This document shows positions 1 to 6,059 of a DNA stretch of 6,775 nt, in pieces. Numbering within the stretch: position 1 is the first letter of the stretch; each line of letters starts with the position of its first letter. The notes beneath the pieces were generated by a model. That model was not told the origin of the DNA, made no database searches, and worked only from the letters and a program-made list of their open reading frames with translations. Location: contig BEHO01000062.1 of the NCBI GenBank assembly GCA_002898915.1, forward strand, positions 1-6,775, read 5' to 3'. The position numbers and the translations under genes were made by a program. This DNA comes from a bacterium HR12 (GTDB lineage Bacteria > Actinomycetota > UBA4738 > HRBIN12).

Positions 1-1306
1 CCCGGTCGAAGGCCACGCCGGGGGTCACCACCAGGTCGATCTCCCCCTCGGGAACCCGGTCGCCGTCGACGGGCTCGGGGACCCCGAGGGCCGCCGGCCG
101 GAGGGGATCCCCCGGGCGGAACACGACGGGCACGACCTCGCCCGCCTCGATCCGCGGCAGCGCGACCCGCACCCCTCGCTCGCCGAGACCCCGGAGGATC
201 GGCGCCGTGTCGACCTCGGAGCCGAAGCTGGCGAAGGCCATGACCGTCCGGGCTCCGGTGAGCTCGGGGAGGGTCAGGACGCGCTCGGCGATCCGGCGGC
301 TCCGGTCGGCGCGCTCCACGGGCGGCAGGCCGTCCCGGAGCTGGCGGACCTGCCGACGGAGCGCGCGCTTGGCCTCACGCAACCAGGGCGGTGACGGCGC
401 CTCGCGGAGGTGCGGAAGCACCTCGCGGGCGATCATGCCGAGACGGTCGCCCGAGCCCGTCGGGACCAGCACCGCCCAACTCGCCCCGGCTGTGGCGAGG
501 CCCTCGAGCCACCAGATCAACGCCTGGGCGCTCCCCGCCCAGACGTTCGTCTCGAGCATCCCTCGCCGGTGGCGCTCCTCGAGCATGGCCCCCGCCTCGT
601 CCTCGTCGCGCCCGACCACGGCGATCCCGGCCCACGTGGCCTCGACCGCCCGTCCGCGCTCGGCGGCCGCGCGGCGGAGCAGGTCGGCCTTGCGGGCGAA
701 CTCCGGGATCGACATCCCCCACCCGTTCCACGCGTCGGCGTGGGCGGCCGCGAGACGCACCATGGCGTCGGTGAAGCCCCCGAACCAGAGGGGTGGCCCC
801 CCGTCCCGCGGCGCGGGGAGCAGCGGCCCACCCATGGGTGGCACGAAGCGCCCTCCGGGCCACCGCTCCCCCCCGAACAGGGCGCGCAGGCACCCCGCCG
901 TTTCCACCAGGTGCTCGCGCCGCTCCCCCCGATCGAGGTACGGCAGCCCGTAGGCGTCGTGCTCGGGCTTGTCGATGGGGTCGCCGGTGCCGATGCCGAG
1001 GACCAACCGACCGTCGCTCGCCTCGTGGAGGTGCGCGGCCAGCTTCGCCAGGAGGCCCGCGGGGCGGAGCGAGGCCCGCGTGACGAGGGTCCCGATCCGC
1101 ACCCGCTCCGTCGAGGCCGCCACGGCCGCCAGCGTGGCGAAGGCCTCCAGCGAGGGGCGGTCCGGGGAGGCCCCCGGCGGGAAGAAGTGGTCGAAGGCGA
1201 AGACCCCGTCGTAGCCGAGCTCCTCGGCCCGCCGGGCGACGGCCAGCACCCGCCCCGGATCGCCCGAGAAGAGCGGCAGGATGACGCCGACCCGGGGGAC
1301 CCTCAG
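1..1306 (-). CDS. LLM-class (F420/FMN) oxidoreductase fused to 5-formyltetrahydrofolate cyclo-ligase, 3' end outside window
   Basis: I translated this frame codon by codon: it is open for 435 codons with no stop. Residues 6-300 look like a luciferase-like TIM-barrel oxidoreductase: a VGVILPLFSG first strand (6-15), RRAEELGYDGVFAFDHFF (25-42), DGRLVLGIGTGDP then YGLPY (99-123), and PPLWFGG near 171-177. After a short Pro-rich linker (301-309), residues 310-435 match the N-terminal two thirds of 5-formyltetrahydrofolate cyclo-ligase: KRALRR (313-318), SEVDT (363-367), ALPR (382-385), LGVPEP (407-412) and TPGVAFDR (428-435). The ATP-binding Gly-rich/YYDR motif should follow just outside the window. 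The cyclo-ligase family converts 5-formyl-THF to 5,10-methenyl-THF with ATP. The LLM superfamily includes F420-dependent methylene-pterin reductase (Mer), so a folate C1 role for both halves is plausible but inferred. No ATG, GTG or TTG precedes the first strand; the best start is CTG at 1306, overlapping the ROK stop. A GTG at codon 20 would delete the first strand. Cofactor and LLM substrate cannot be told from sequence. Confidence 0.85.
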   Translation of the reverse strand, partial: MRVPRVGVILPLFSGDPGRVLAVARRAEELGYDGVFAFDHFFPPGASPDRPSLEAFATLAAVAASTERVRIGTLVTRASLRPAGLLAKLAAHLHEASDGRLVLGIGTGDPIDKPEHDAYGLPYLDRGERREHLVETAGCLRALFGGERWPGGRFVPPMGGPLLPAPRDGGPPLWFGGFTDAMVRLAAAHADAWNGWGMSIPEFARKADLLRRAAAERGRAVEATWAGIAVVGRDEDEAGAMLEERHRRGMLETNVWAGSAQALIWWLEGLATAGASWAVLVPTGSGDRLGMIAREVLPHLREAPSPPWLREAKRALRRQVRQLRDGLPPVERADRSRRIAERVLTLPELTGARTVMAFASFGSEVDTAPILRGLGERGVRVALPRIEAGEVVPVVFRPGDPLRPAALGVPEPVDGDRVPEGEIDLVVTPGVAFDR

Positions 1307-2256
1307 GGGGCGCCTCCCAGCTCCTCCAGGGCGAGGGTCGCCGCGCCGATCGCCCCCGCCTCCGGCCCGAGGGTGGCCGCCACGATCGGGACGACGGGGC
1401 GGCGGTCCGCCGCCTCCACCGCGTCGCGGAAGGCCGCTCGGGCCGGGCCGAGGAGCAGCTCCCCCGCGGTCACGGCCCCACCCCCCACCACCACCACCCC
1501 CGGGTCGAGCACGTTCACGAGGCCCGCGATGCCCACGCCGAGCCAGGCGCCGACCGTCCCCAGGATCCCCACGGCCTGGACGTCACCCTCCAGCGCGGCG
1601 CGGGTCACGATCTCGCCCGTGACCGCCTCGGGGTCGCCGCCCGCGAGCGTCGCCAGCCTGGACCTCGGGTCCTCCCGCGCCGCCTCGCGGCCCAGGCGCC
1701 CGATCGCGGCGCCCGAGCCCAGCTGCTCGAAGCAGCCCCGGTTGCCGCATCCGCACGGCGGACCGAGGGGATCCATCACCACGTGGCCGATCTCGGCGGC
1801 GAACCCGTGGGCGCCGCGGAAGGGCCGTCCGTCCACGATGATGCCGCCGCCGATCCCGGTGCCGACGGTCACGAGGAGGACGTGGCGGTACCCGCGTGCC
1901 GCGCCGAACCGGAGCTCGCCGAAGGCCGCGGCGTTCGCGTCGTTGTCGACGAGGCACGGTCGCCCGAGCGCCTCCGCCATCCGGGCGGAGATCGGGACGT
2001 CTCGCCAGGCGAGGTTCGGCGCGAACCGCAGGACGCCGGTGCCCGCCTCCACCATCCCGGCGGCCCCCACGCCGACCGCGCGGACCTCGGGGACGAGGAG
2101 GCCTCGGGCCACCGAGATCATGGCGTCGAGGGTCGCCTCCTGATCCTCGGCGGGGGTCGGCGCCTGGGCCCGGTCCAGGACCCTCCCGCCCCCGTCCGTC
2201 CGCACGCCGAGGATCTTCGTCCCCCCGACGTCGAGCCCGAGCGCCTGAGCGGCCAT
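1303..2256 (-). CDS. glk: ROK-family sugar kinase, probable glucokinase
   Basis: A complete 317-residue ROK kinase of normal family length, predicted to be cytoplasmic and to phosphorylate glucose or a related hexose with ATP (or polyphosphate, in some actinobacteria). The N-terminal phosphate loop is DVGGTK (9-14). The catalytic Asp is in VDNDANAAAFGE (D106). The second nucleotide motif is VGTGIGGG (131-138). The ROK signature is intact: E155 and H158 in AAEIGH, followed by the zinc site CGCGNRGCFE with C168, C170 and C175. There is no N-terminal helix-turn-helix, so this is the kinase type and not a NagC/XylR-type repressor. The ATG at 2256 sits four bases after the upstream stop and directly precedes the first strand; only a weak GAGCGG Shine-Dalgarno is visible, so translation is probably coupled. 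Its stop overlaps the next gene's proposed CTG start. Glucose specificity is inferred from overall resemblance; a mannose or N-acetylhexosamine kinase is possible. Confidence 0.93.
   Translation of the reverse strand: MAAQALGLDVGGTKILGVRTDGGGRVLDRAQAPTPAEDQEATLDAMISVARGLLVPEVRAVGVGAAGMVEAGTGVLRFAPNLAWRDVPISARMAEALGRPCLVDNDANAAAFGELRFGAARGYRHVLLVTVGTGIGGGIIVDGRPFRGAHGFAAEIGHVVMDPLGPPCGCGNRGCFEQLGSGAAIGRLGREAAREDPRSRLATLAGGDPEAVTGEIVTRAALEGDVQAVGILGTVGAWLGVGIAGLVNVLDPGVVVVGGGAVTAGELLLGPARAAFRDAVEAADRRPVVPIVAATLGPEAGAIGAATLALEELGGAP
1313..1318 (-). promoter_or_regulatory. Ribosome binding site supporting a CTG start
   Basis: On the minus strand GGGAGG lies 6 bases before the CTG at 1306-1304, inside the last codons of the ROK kinase gene. 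A second purine run (GGAGGAG) lies just upstream. The CTG overlaps the kinase stop as CTGA, the same arrangement as the GTGA overlap elsewhere in this operon. This supports translational coupling and the unusual start, because no standard start codon is available nearby in that frame. Confidence 0.5.
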
Positions 2257-2260
2257 CCGC

Positions 2261-3385
2261 TCAGAACCGCAGGAGCGCCCCGATGCCGCCGAGCTCCCCG
2301 AGGCGCTCGTCGGTCGTCACGGTCTCGACCTCGCAGCCCCGCTCGTAGCACGCGGCCACCGCCACCTCGACCACGTCCGGCACCTCGCGCATCGGCGCTC
2401 CGCACGCCGGGCAGGCGCTCGCCCGCGCCCCCAGACGTCCGCAGGCGTCGCACACGCCCCCCGGAGCCACGTGGTCGAGGTCGACGACGAGGGTCCCGAC
2501 CCGGCCCTGTCCGAGAGCGTCCAAGGTCGCCTCCAGGCCGGCCACCCCCCGGCCCGACCCCACGGCCTCGGCCAGGCGCTGGACGAGCCCGCGCTCCCGC
2601 TCCCGCTCGAGCTCCTCCTCGATCTCCACGATGCGGGCGCGAACGTCCTCGAGGGTCGCCGTCATCGCGAGCGCGGCGTGGGCCCGCACCCGACGGCGGA
2701 GGTACTCGTGGAGGAGTCCCTCGAGCTCGCGGTGCGCCTCGCCCGGCCCCGCCAGCACGAGGTGCTCGAACCCCCGGTCGCGGTGGAGCCGGAAGAGCAC
2801 GTCCGCCACGCGCTTCAGGTGCTGCGTCCGGTGGTCATCCACGTGCCGCTGCATCCGCATCTGCGACCACCCGCCCTGGTCGTGACGACCGGGGACCTCG
2901 TCCACCAGATCGCGGACCTCCTCCACCCTCCCGAGACGCGCGAGGAAGATCCGGGCCTTCTCGTAGTCGGTGAGCGCCACGCACGTCGCCTCGTACGTCT
3001 CGAGCAGGGCCTCGAGCATGCGGACGTCGGCCCGGGGCGCGATGACGACGCGATCGCGGACCGGACGCGGCAGGCGGATCGCCTCCCACAGCCCGGCCGC
3101 GGAGGCCGAGAAGAGCGCGAGACCCCGGGTGTCCCCCCGCTCGAAGTGCTCGCGGACGAACGCGTCGAACGACGCCAGGTCCCCCTCGACGGAGCGCACC
3201 GCCACCTCGGGCAGGTCCGCCGCCCGCGCCCGCCCCGCGCGGAGGAGCTCCTCCAGCCGGACCTCGTAGTCGGAGCGCCTCGGGTAGCGCCGGCCGTCCA
3301 CGGTGAGGTAGAGCGAGGTGATCGGCACCCCGTCGGGGTTCCACTCGGCGAGCTTGCGCAGCAGCAGGTGATCCAGCTCCGTCAC
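2261..3385 (-). CDS. Bacterial eRF1/Pelota/Vms1-superfamily protein (baeRF or VLRF1-like ribosome factor)
   Basis: A 374-residue protein resembling archaeal/eukaryotic release factor 1 relatives found in bacteria. Residues 1-130 form a mixed N-terminal domain. The middle domain carries GGWSQ at 171-175, followed by an Arg/His-rich helix (MRMQRHVDDHRTQHLKR) and HLVLAGPGEAHRELEG (208-223). This is where eRF1 has its peptidyl-tRNA-hydrolysing GGQ and Vms1 its GxxQ. A charged helical segment (244-266) follows. The last third looks like the L7Ae-type domain with an inserted zinc ribbon, C312-x2-C315-x9-C325-x2-C328, as in archaeal RF1. Known relatives act in stalled-ribosome rescue (Vms1/VLRF1 type) or ribosome hibernation (Balon); which applies here is unresolved, though the Q-containing loop favours hydrolysis. 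The GTG at 3385 overlaps the previous stop as GTGA and has upstream SD-like sequence. The frame stays open upstream to 3913, but that part is only the antisense-free shadow of the neighbouring genes and is low complexity. Confidence 0.85.
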   Translation of the reverse strand: MTELDHLLLRKLAEWNPDGVPITSLYLTVDGRRYPRRSDYEVRLEELLRAGRARAADLPEVAVRSVEGDLASFDAFVREHFERGDTRGLALFSASAAGLWEAIRLPRPVRDRVVIAPRADVRMLEALLETYEATCVALTDYEKARIFLARLGRVEEVRDLVDEVPGRHDQGGWSQMRMQRHVDDHRTQHLKRVADVLFRLHRDRGFEHLVLAGPGEAHRELEGLLHEYLRRRVRAHAALAMTATLEDVRARIVEIEEELERERERGLVQRLAEAVGSGRGVAGLEATLDALGQGRVGTLVVDLDHVAPGGVCDACGRLGARASACPACGAPMREVPDVVEVAVAACYERGCEVETVTTDERLGELGGIGALLRF

Positions 3386-3723
3386 GTGACCTCGATCCTT
3401 TCCAGACGCTGGGGATCCTCCGTCGCCCCCACCCGCTCGTCGATCACGGCGCGGACCGCGAGCAGCAGCTCCTGCGCGGCCCGCAACAGGTGCGCCGTGG
3501 CCTCGGGCGCCGCGCCCTGGAGGGCGCCGAACGCGAGGCCGATCGGGCAGAACGGGACCGAGCATACGCGCTGCTCCGAGCCCGGCCCCGGCTGCGAGCC
3601 CGCCCCCGCCGGGGCCGAGGGCGCGCCCGCCTCGGCCCTCGTCCGGCCCCCCTTGGGGCCTCGAGCGGCCCGGGCGCGCCCCGCCCGGGCGCCTTCGGCT
3701 CGCTCGCTCTCCTGCCGCGCCAT
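3382..3723 (-). CDS. Small uncharacterised Cys-Pro motif protein coupled to the ArsA ATPase
   Basis: A 113-residue protein with two parts. Residues 1-60 are low complexity (Ala, Arg, Gly, Glu, Pro) and probably disordered. Residues 61-113 are ordered-looking: VCSVPFCPIG, giving a C-x4-C-Pro-Ile motif, then a Leu/Ala-rich amphipathic helix ending in RAVIDERVG and a short acidic tail. I do not recognise an experimentally known family. From memory, small proteins with a Cys-Pro motif and a similar helix (DUF5304-like) accompany ArsA-type ATPases in actinobacteria, but this assignment is uncertain. It lies between the ATPase and the eRF1-like gene, overlapping both by a few bases (TGATG and GTGA), so stoichiometric co-expression is likely. 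The two cysteines could bind metal or form a disulphide; with no second pair in the chain, a full zinc site would need a dimer or partner. An alternative GTG start lies one codon upstream at 3726. Confidence 0.7.
   Translation of the reverse strand: MARQESERAEGARAGRARAARGPKGGRTRAEAGAPSAPAGAGSQPGPGSEQRVCSVPFCPIGLAFGALQGAAPEATAHLLRAAQELLLAVRAVIDERVGATEDPQRLERIEVT
3389..3401 (-). promoter_or_regulatory. Ribosome binding region fixing the GTG start of the eRF1-like gene
   Basis: The minus strand reads AAAGGA (3401-3396), 10 bases before the GTG at 3385, then GAGGT (3393-3389), 3 bases before it. AAAGGA is the better-spaced Shine-Dalgarno. With the GTGA stop/start overlap and the onset of family-like sequence, this selects 3385 over the longer open frame. 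Confidence 0.5.
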
Positions 3724-4922
3724 CACGCCCTCCCCGTCTCGGCCGAGCCGCGTTCGGGCTCGCGCCCGAACGCGATCTCGAGGTGATCCCCCACGAACGT
3801 CGCCCCCCGGACGTCGAGCCGCTGGAGCGAGGCGGGCAGGATGAGGTTCCGCTTGTAGCTCCCGACGCGCACGAACAGCTCGTCGCCCCGCCGGTAGACG
3901 TCCAGGTCCTCACGGGAGGCGAAGGGCAGCCGCAGCGACAGCACGTACCCGCCCGCCCGCCGCCGCACCCGCATCGGCTCGTCCCGGAAGAGCACGTCGG
4001 TCACCGGCCGATCCCCGTAGACCTCGCGCCCCATGGCCTCGAGCAGCTCCAGACCGACCATCTCCCGATCGAACAGCCGGGCCGGGAAGATCGGCACGGG
4101 CTCGAAGGACTCCCGCACCGTGCGCAGGTGCTCCGCCTGGATGTCCTTCCAGGTCGCGAAGTACGGGTCGGTCACGTCCTCCGGCAGGACCCGGTTCACG
4201 ATCACGGCGTCCACGCGGTACCCGAACAGCGCGAGGTACGTGTACGTCCGGCGCGCCTCCGAGATCACCATCTTCTCCAGGTTCAGCACGAGTCGGACCG
4301 ACGAGGTCGCCGCGTCGGTGAGGATCCGCCGCACCGCGTCGAGGTTGCGGTGGAGCCGTTCGACCGCGGCGAAGAAGCGGTCCCCCGCGATCGGCAACGT
4401 CGTCATCCGACTCACCACGGGTCGGACGCCCTGCACCACGCGCCGCTGGATCGGGAAGATCCGCTCGATGTACCAGGACATGACCTCGGGGAGCGACAGC
4501 AGCCGGAGCGTCTCCGCCGTCGGCGCGCAGTCCACGACGAGCAGATCCCACCGCCCCTCCTCGACGTGGGTCTTGACGTCGATGAGGGAGAAGATCTCGT
4601 CGAGACCGGGGATCACCGAGAGCTCCTCGGCCTGGATCGTCTCCACGCCCGCCCAGTTCATGAGCTGCACCATGTACTCCTGGATGTCGCGCCAGTTCCG
4701 CTCCAGGCGGGACTGGGCGTCGATCTGCTCGGCCCACCGCCCCGGCGCGATGGGCGTCGTGGCCTCGCCGACCGGCAGGTCGAAGAAGTCCGCGGGGGAG
4801 TTCGCCGGGTCGGTGCTCATGACGAGCGTCCGTGCACCGGCTCGGGCGGCCATCACCGCGGTCGCGGCGGCCACCGTGGTCTTGCCGACGCCGCCCTTCC
4901 CGGTGAACAGCAGCACCCGCAT
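3723..4922 (-). CDS. ArsA/GET3-family ATPase with C-terminal Hsp20-like domain
   Basis: A complete 399-residue single-copy ArsA-type ATPase. The deviant Walker A is GKGGVGKTT (8-16), with the signature Lys K9. Switch I is STDPANSPADFFD (36-48), with Asn where DPAHS is usual. Switch II is DCAPTAETLRLLSLPE (131-146), with an Ala-Glu pair where the family usually has Gly-His. VNRVLPED (242-249) fits the nucleotide-base region. Residues about 322-387 (GGYVLSLRLPF, then DELFVRVGSYKRNLILP) match the ArsA-HSP20 beta-sandwich found at the end of many actinobacterial members. The only cysteine is C132 in switch II, so neither the arsenite-site cysteines of plasmid ArsA nor the CxxC zinc site of GET3 is present, and no arsB or arsR is nearby. 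Arsenite pumping is therefore unlikely; ATP-driven handling of a protein or lipid client is an inference. It sits between an SRPBCC gene and the Cys-motif gene, whose start overlaps its stop. AGGT precedes the ATG. Confidence 0.92.
   Translation of the reverse strand: MRVLLFTGKGGVGKTTVAAATAVMAARAGARTLVMSTDPANSPADFFDLPVGEATTPIAPGRWAEQIDAQSRLERNWRDIQEYMVQLMNWAGVETIQAEELSVIPGLDEIFSLIDVKTHVEEGRWDLLVVDCAPTAETLRLLSLPEVMSWYIERIFPIQRRVVQGVRPVVSRMTTLPIAGDRFFAAVERLHRNLDAVRRILTDAATSSVRLVLNLEKMVISEARRTYTYLALFGYRVDAVIVNRVLPEDVTDPYFATWKDIQAEHLRTVRESFEPVPIFPARLFDREMVGLELLEAMGREVYGDRPVTDVLFRDEPMRVRRRAGGYVLSLRLPFASREDLDVYRRGDELFVRVGSYKRNLILPASLQRLDVRGATFVGDHLEIAFGREPERGSAETGRA
3729..3733 (-). promoter_or_regulatory. 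Shine-Dalgarno of the small Cys protein gene
   Basis: GGAGG on the minus strand, within a GGGGAGGG run inside the 3' end of the ATPase gene, lies 5 bases before the ATG at 3723 and only 2 before the alternative GTG at 3726. The spacing favours the ATG. Confidence 0.55.
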
Positions 4923-4930
4923 CCGGACCT

Positions 4931-4936
4931 AGGTTA
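4931..4936 (-). promoter_or_regulatory. Weak candidate -10 element before the ArsA-type gene
   Basis: In the 40-base gap after the SRPBCC gene, the minus strand carries TAACCT, which fits the actinobacterial TANNNT -10 pattern and ends 8 bases before the ATG at 4922. This would suit a leaderless or nearly leaderless transcript. It overlaps an ACCTAGGT palindrome (4927-4934). It is an AT-richer island in very GC-rich DNA, but no convincing -35 is visible and chance cannot be excluded. Confidence 0.2.
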
Positions 4937-4962
4937 CCCCGTCCCCGTCCGGCCGGGGTCGC

Positions 4963-5403
4963 TCAGCCCCGCTCGACCCGGCGCTTCAGGCGAGCGAGGG
5001 CGTTGTCGATGACCCGGCGCTCGCCCTGGGTCCGGACGAAGCCGGGGAGGAGCACGCCGAGCTCGACGGCCAGCCGGTACGTGACCCGGGTGCGGCCGTC
5101 CAGCTCGTCGAGGAGGTACTCGCCGGTGATGTTCGTCACGGCGCCGCGCGCCTCCACCGAGACCCACGACATCCCGGCGTCGCCCGGCGCGTACCGGTAC
5201 GCGAGGGTGTACTCCGCGCGGCCGAGCATGGGCACGTCCACCTCGAAGGCCACCTTGGTGGCGAGCCCGCCCTCCCCGCGCTCGAGGACGCGGACGCGCT
5301 TCACGTCGGCCCACTCCGGGTAGGCCTCGTAGTCGGTGAGGACGTCCATGACCTCGGCGGCGGACGCCTCGATCTCGATCGAGCCCTCGGTCTGCTCGGC
5401 CAT
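4963..5403 (-). CDS. SRPBCC (START/polyketide-cyclase-like) family protein
   Basis: A 146-residue single-domain protein of typical SRPBCC length. It shows the usual order: first strand EGSIEIEASAAEVMDVLTDYEAYPEW (7-31, strand plus helix with the common DYEAYPEW turn), a run of strands including LATKVAFEVDVPMLGRAEYTLAYRY, then VTYRLAVELGVLLPGFVR (107-124) and a C-terminal helix (126-144) that closes the hydrophobic pocket. Members bind lipids, sterols, polyketides or other hydrophobic ligands; a few are enzymes. No catalytic residues can be assigned here and there is no signal peptide, so it should be cytoplasmic. It lies 12 bases after the zinc-ribbon membrane protein and 40 before the ArsA-type ATPase, an adjacency I recall from other actinobacteria. 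A role presenting a hydrophobic ligand or client to that ATPase is only inference. The ATG at 5403 has no strong Shine-Dalgarno. Confidence 0.88.
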   Translation of the reverse strand: MAEQTEGSIEIEASAAEVMDVLTDYEAYPEWADVKRVRVLERGEGGLATKVAFEVDVPMLGRAEYTLAYRYAPGDAGMSWVSVEARGAVTNITGEYLLDELDGRTRVTYRLAVELGVLLPGFVRTQGERRVIDNALARLKRRVERG

Positions 5404-5415
5404 CCCGGCCCGATG

Positions 5416-6036
5416 CTACCCGCCGCGGGCGACGGGGAGGGTGAGCAGCGTCGCGAAGACGACGGACAGCACGATCAGCGCGACCGATCCCCACAGCAGC
5501 GCCCGGGAGCCCACGACCGGTCCCTCCCCCACCGCCGCCCGGCGCGCGTCGACGGCCGAGAGGCCGTAGGTGGCCAGGGCCGCGAGCGCGTAGAGACCGA
5601 GCACCGGGGCGGCCCGACCGAGCCCGGAGCCGGACATGAGCAGGAGCACGACCGTTCCGAGGGTCCAGGCGAACAGCACGATCCGGGCGAACCCCTCGGC
5701 GCGACGACCGGCCCGCCAGTGTCCGAGCCCCGGCCACACCAGTGACCAGGCGAGCGCCTTCGCCGGCTCGATCCGCCGCGCCGGCGCGGCCTCGGCGAAC
5801 AGGCGCGCGAACGGCGTCCCGCACACCTCGCACGCATCGAGGGCGAGGGGGTTCTCGTGCTCGCACGCGGGGCACCGCCAGGTCGGCGCGGCCCCCCGGC
5901 GGCGCTCCCGCACGCCGGCCTCGGCCGGCGGGACGGGGGCCGGCTCGGGCCGCAGCGGACGCAGGCACAGCCCGCACCACTCGGCGTCGGGGGCGACGAG
6001 CCCCCCGCAGTGCGGGCATCGCCGCTCGGTGCTCAC
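5416..6036 (-). CDS. Double zinc-ribbon integral membrane protein of unknown function
   Basis: A 206-residue protein starting with GTG at 6036, just before the first zinc ribbon. Two ribbons face the cytosol in the likely topology: C7-x2-C10-x10-C21-x2-C24, and C55-x2-C58-x10-C69-x2-C72 preceded by W53, the second resembling RanBP2-type fingers (W..P.C, N, C..C). They are joined by a Pro/Ala/Arg linker. After residue 93 comes WPGLGHWRAGR (101-111), the Pro-Gly-x-Gly-His hairpin motif common in small TM2-like bacterial membrane proteins, then three hydrophobic segments at about 115-135, 143-162 and 179-198. The tail is short. The function is not known; zinc ribbons on such proteins may mediate protein contacts. 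It lies 46 bases after the glycosyltransferase stop and 12 before the SRPBCC gene, so it is probably co-transcribed. The start has no clear Shine-Dalgarno, so a slightly different start is possible, but the CPHC motif must be included. Confidence 0.82.
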   Translation of the reverse strand: MSTERRCPHCGGLVAPDAEWCGLCLRPLRPEPAPVPPAEAGVRERRRGAAPTWRCPACEHENPLALDACEVCGTPFARLFAEAAPARRIEPAKALAWSLVWPGLGHWRAGRRAEGFARIVLFAWTLGTVVLLLMSGSGLGRAAPVLGLYALAALATYGLSAVDARRAAVGEGPVVGSRALLWGSVALIVLSVVFATLLTLPVARGG

Positions 6037-6059
6037 GCCGGGAGCCTACCCCGGGGGCG

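Noticed and set aside
391..893. A separate minus-strand gene at 375-893 rich in Arg, Gly and Ala
   Set aside because: It is out of frame with the LLM/cyclo-ligase protein, which has family motifs throughout this stretch; the alternative translation has none.
1478..1501. Run of repeated ccacc units on the plus strand resembling a short tandem repeat
   Set aside because: It encodes the conserved VVVVGGG strand/loop of the ROK kinase (Val GTG and Gly GGG codons), so codon usage explains it.
410..2143. A 577-codon open frame on the plus strand, and similar long plus-strand frames at 1783-2973, 2471-3844 and 3783-5012
   Set aside because: They lie antisense to clear minus-strand genes, are rich in Arg, Pro and Gly, and show no family motifs. 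They arise because high-GC third positions remove stops in the opposite strand.
3386..3913. A 176-codon N-terminal extension of the eRF1-like protein
   Set aside because: It overlaps the ATPase end and the whole small Cys protein in another frame, is Ser/Gly/Arg low complexity, and the GTG at 3385 has the coupling overlap and upstream SD-like sequence.
3723..4922. An arsenic resistance function for the ArsA-type gene
   Set aside because: The arsenite-binding cysteines are absent and there is no ArsB, ArsC, ArsD or ArsR gene in the window.
4940..4975. GGGG/CCCC inverted sequence at the end of the SRPBCC gene as a terminator
   Set aside because: Only a four-pair stem with a long loop partly within the coding region and no T-run; expected by chance at this GC content.
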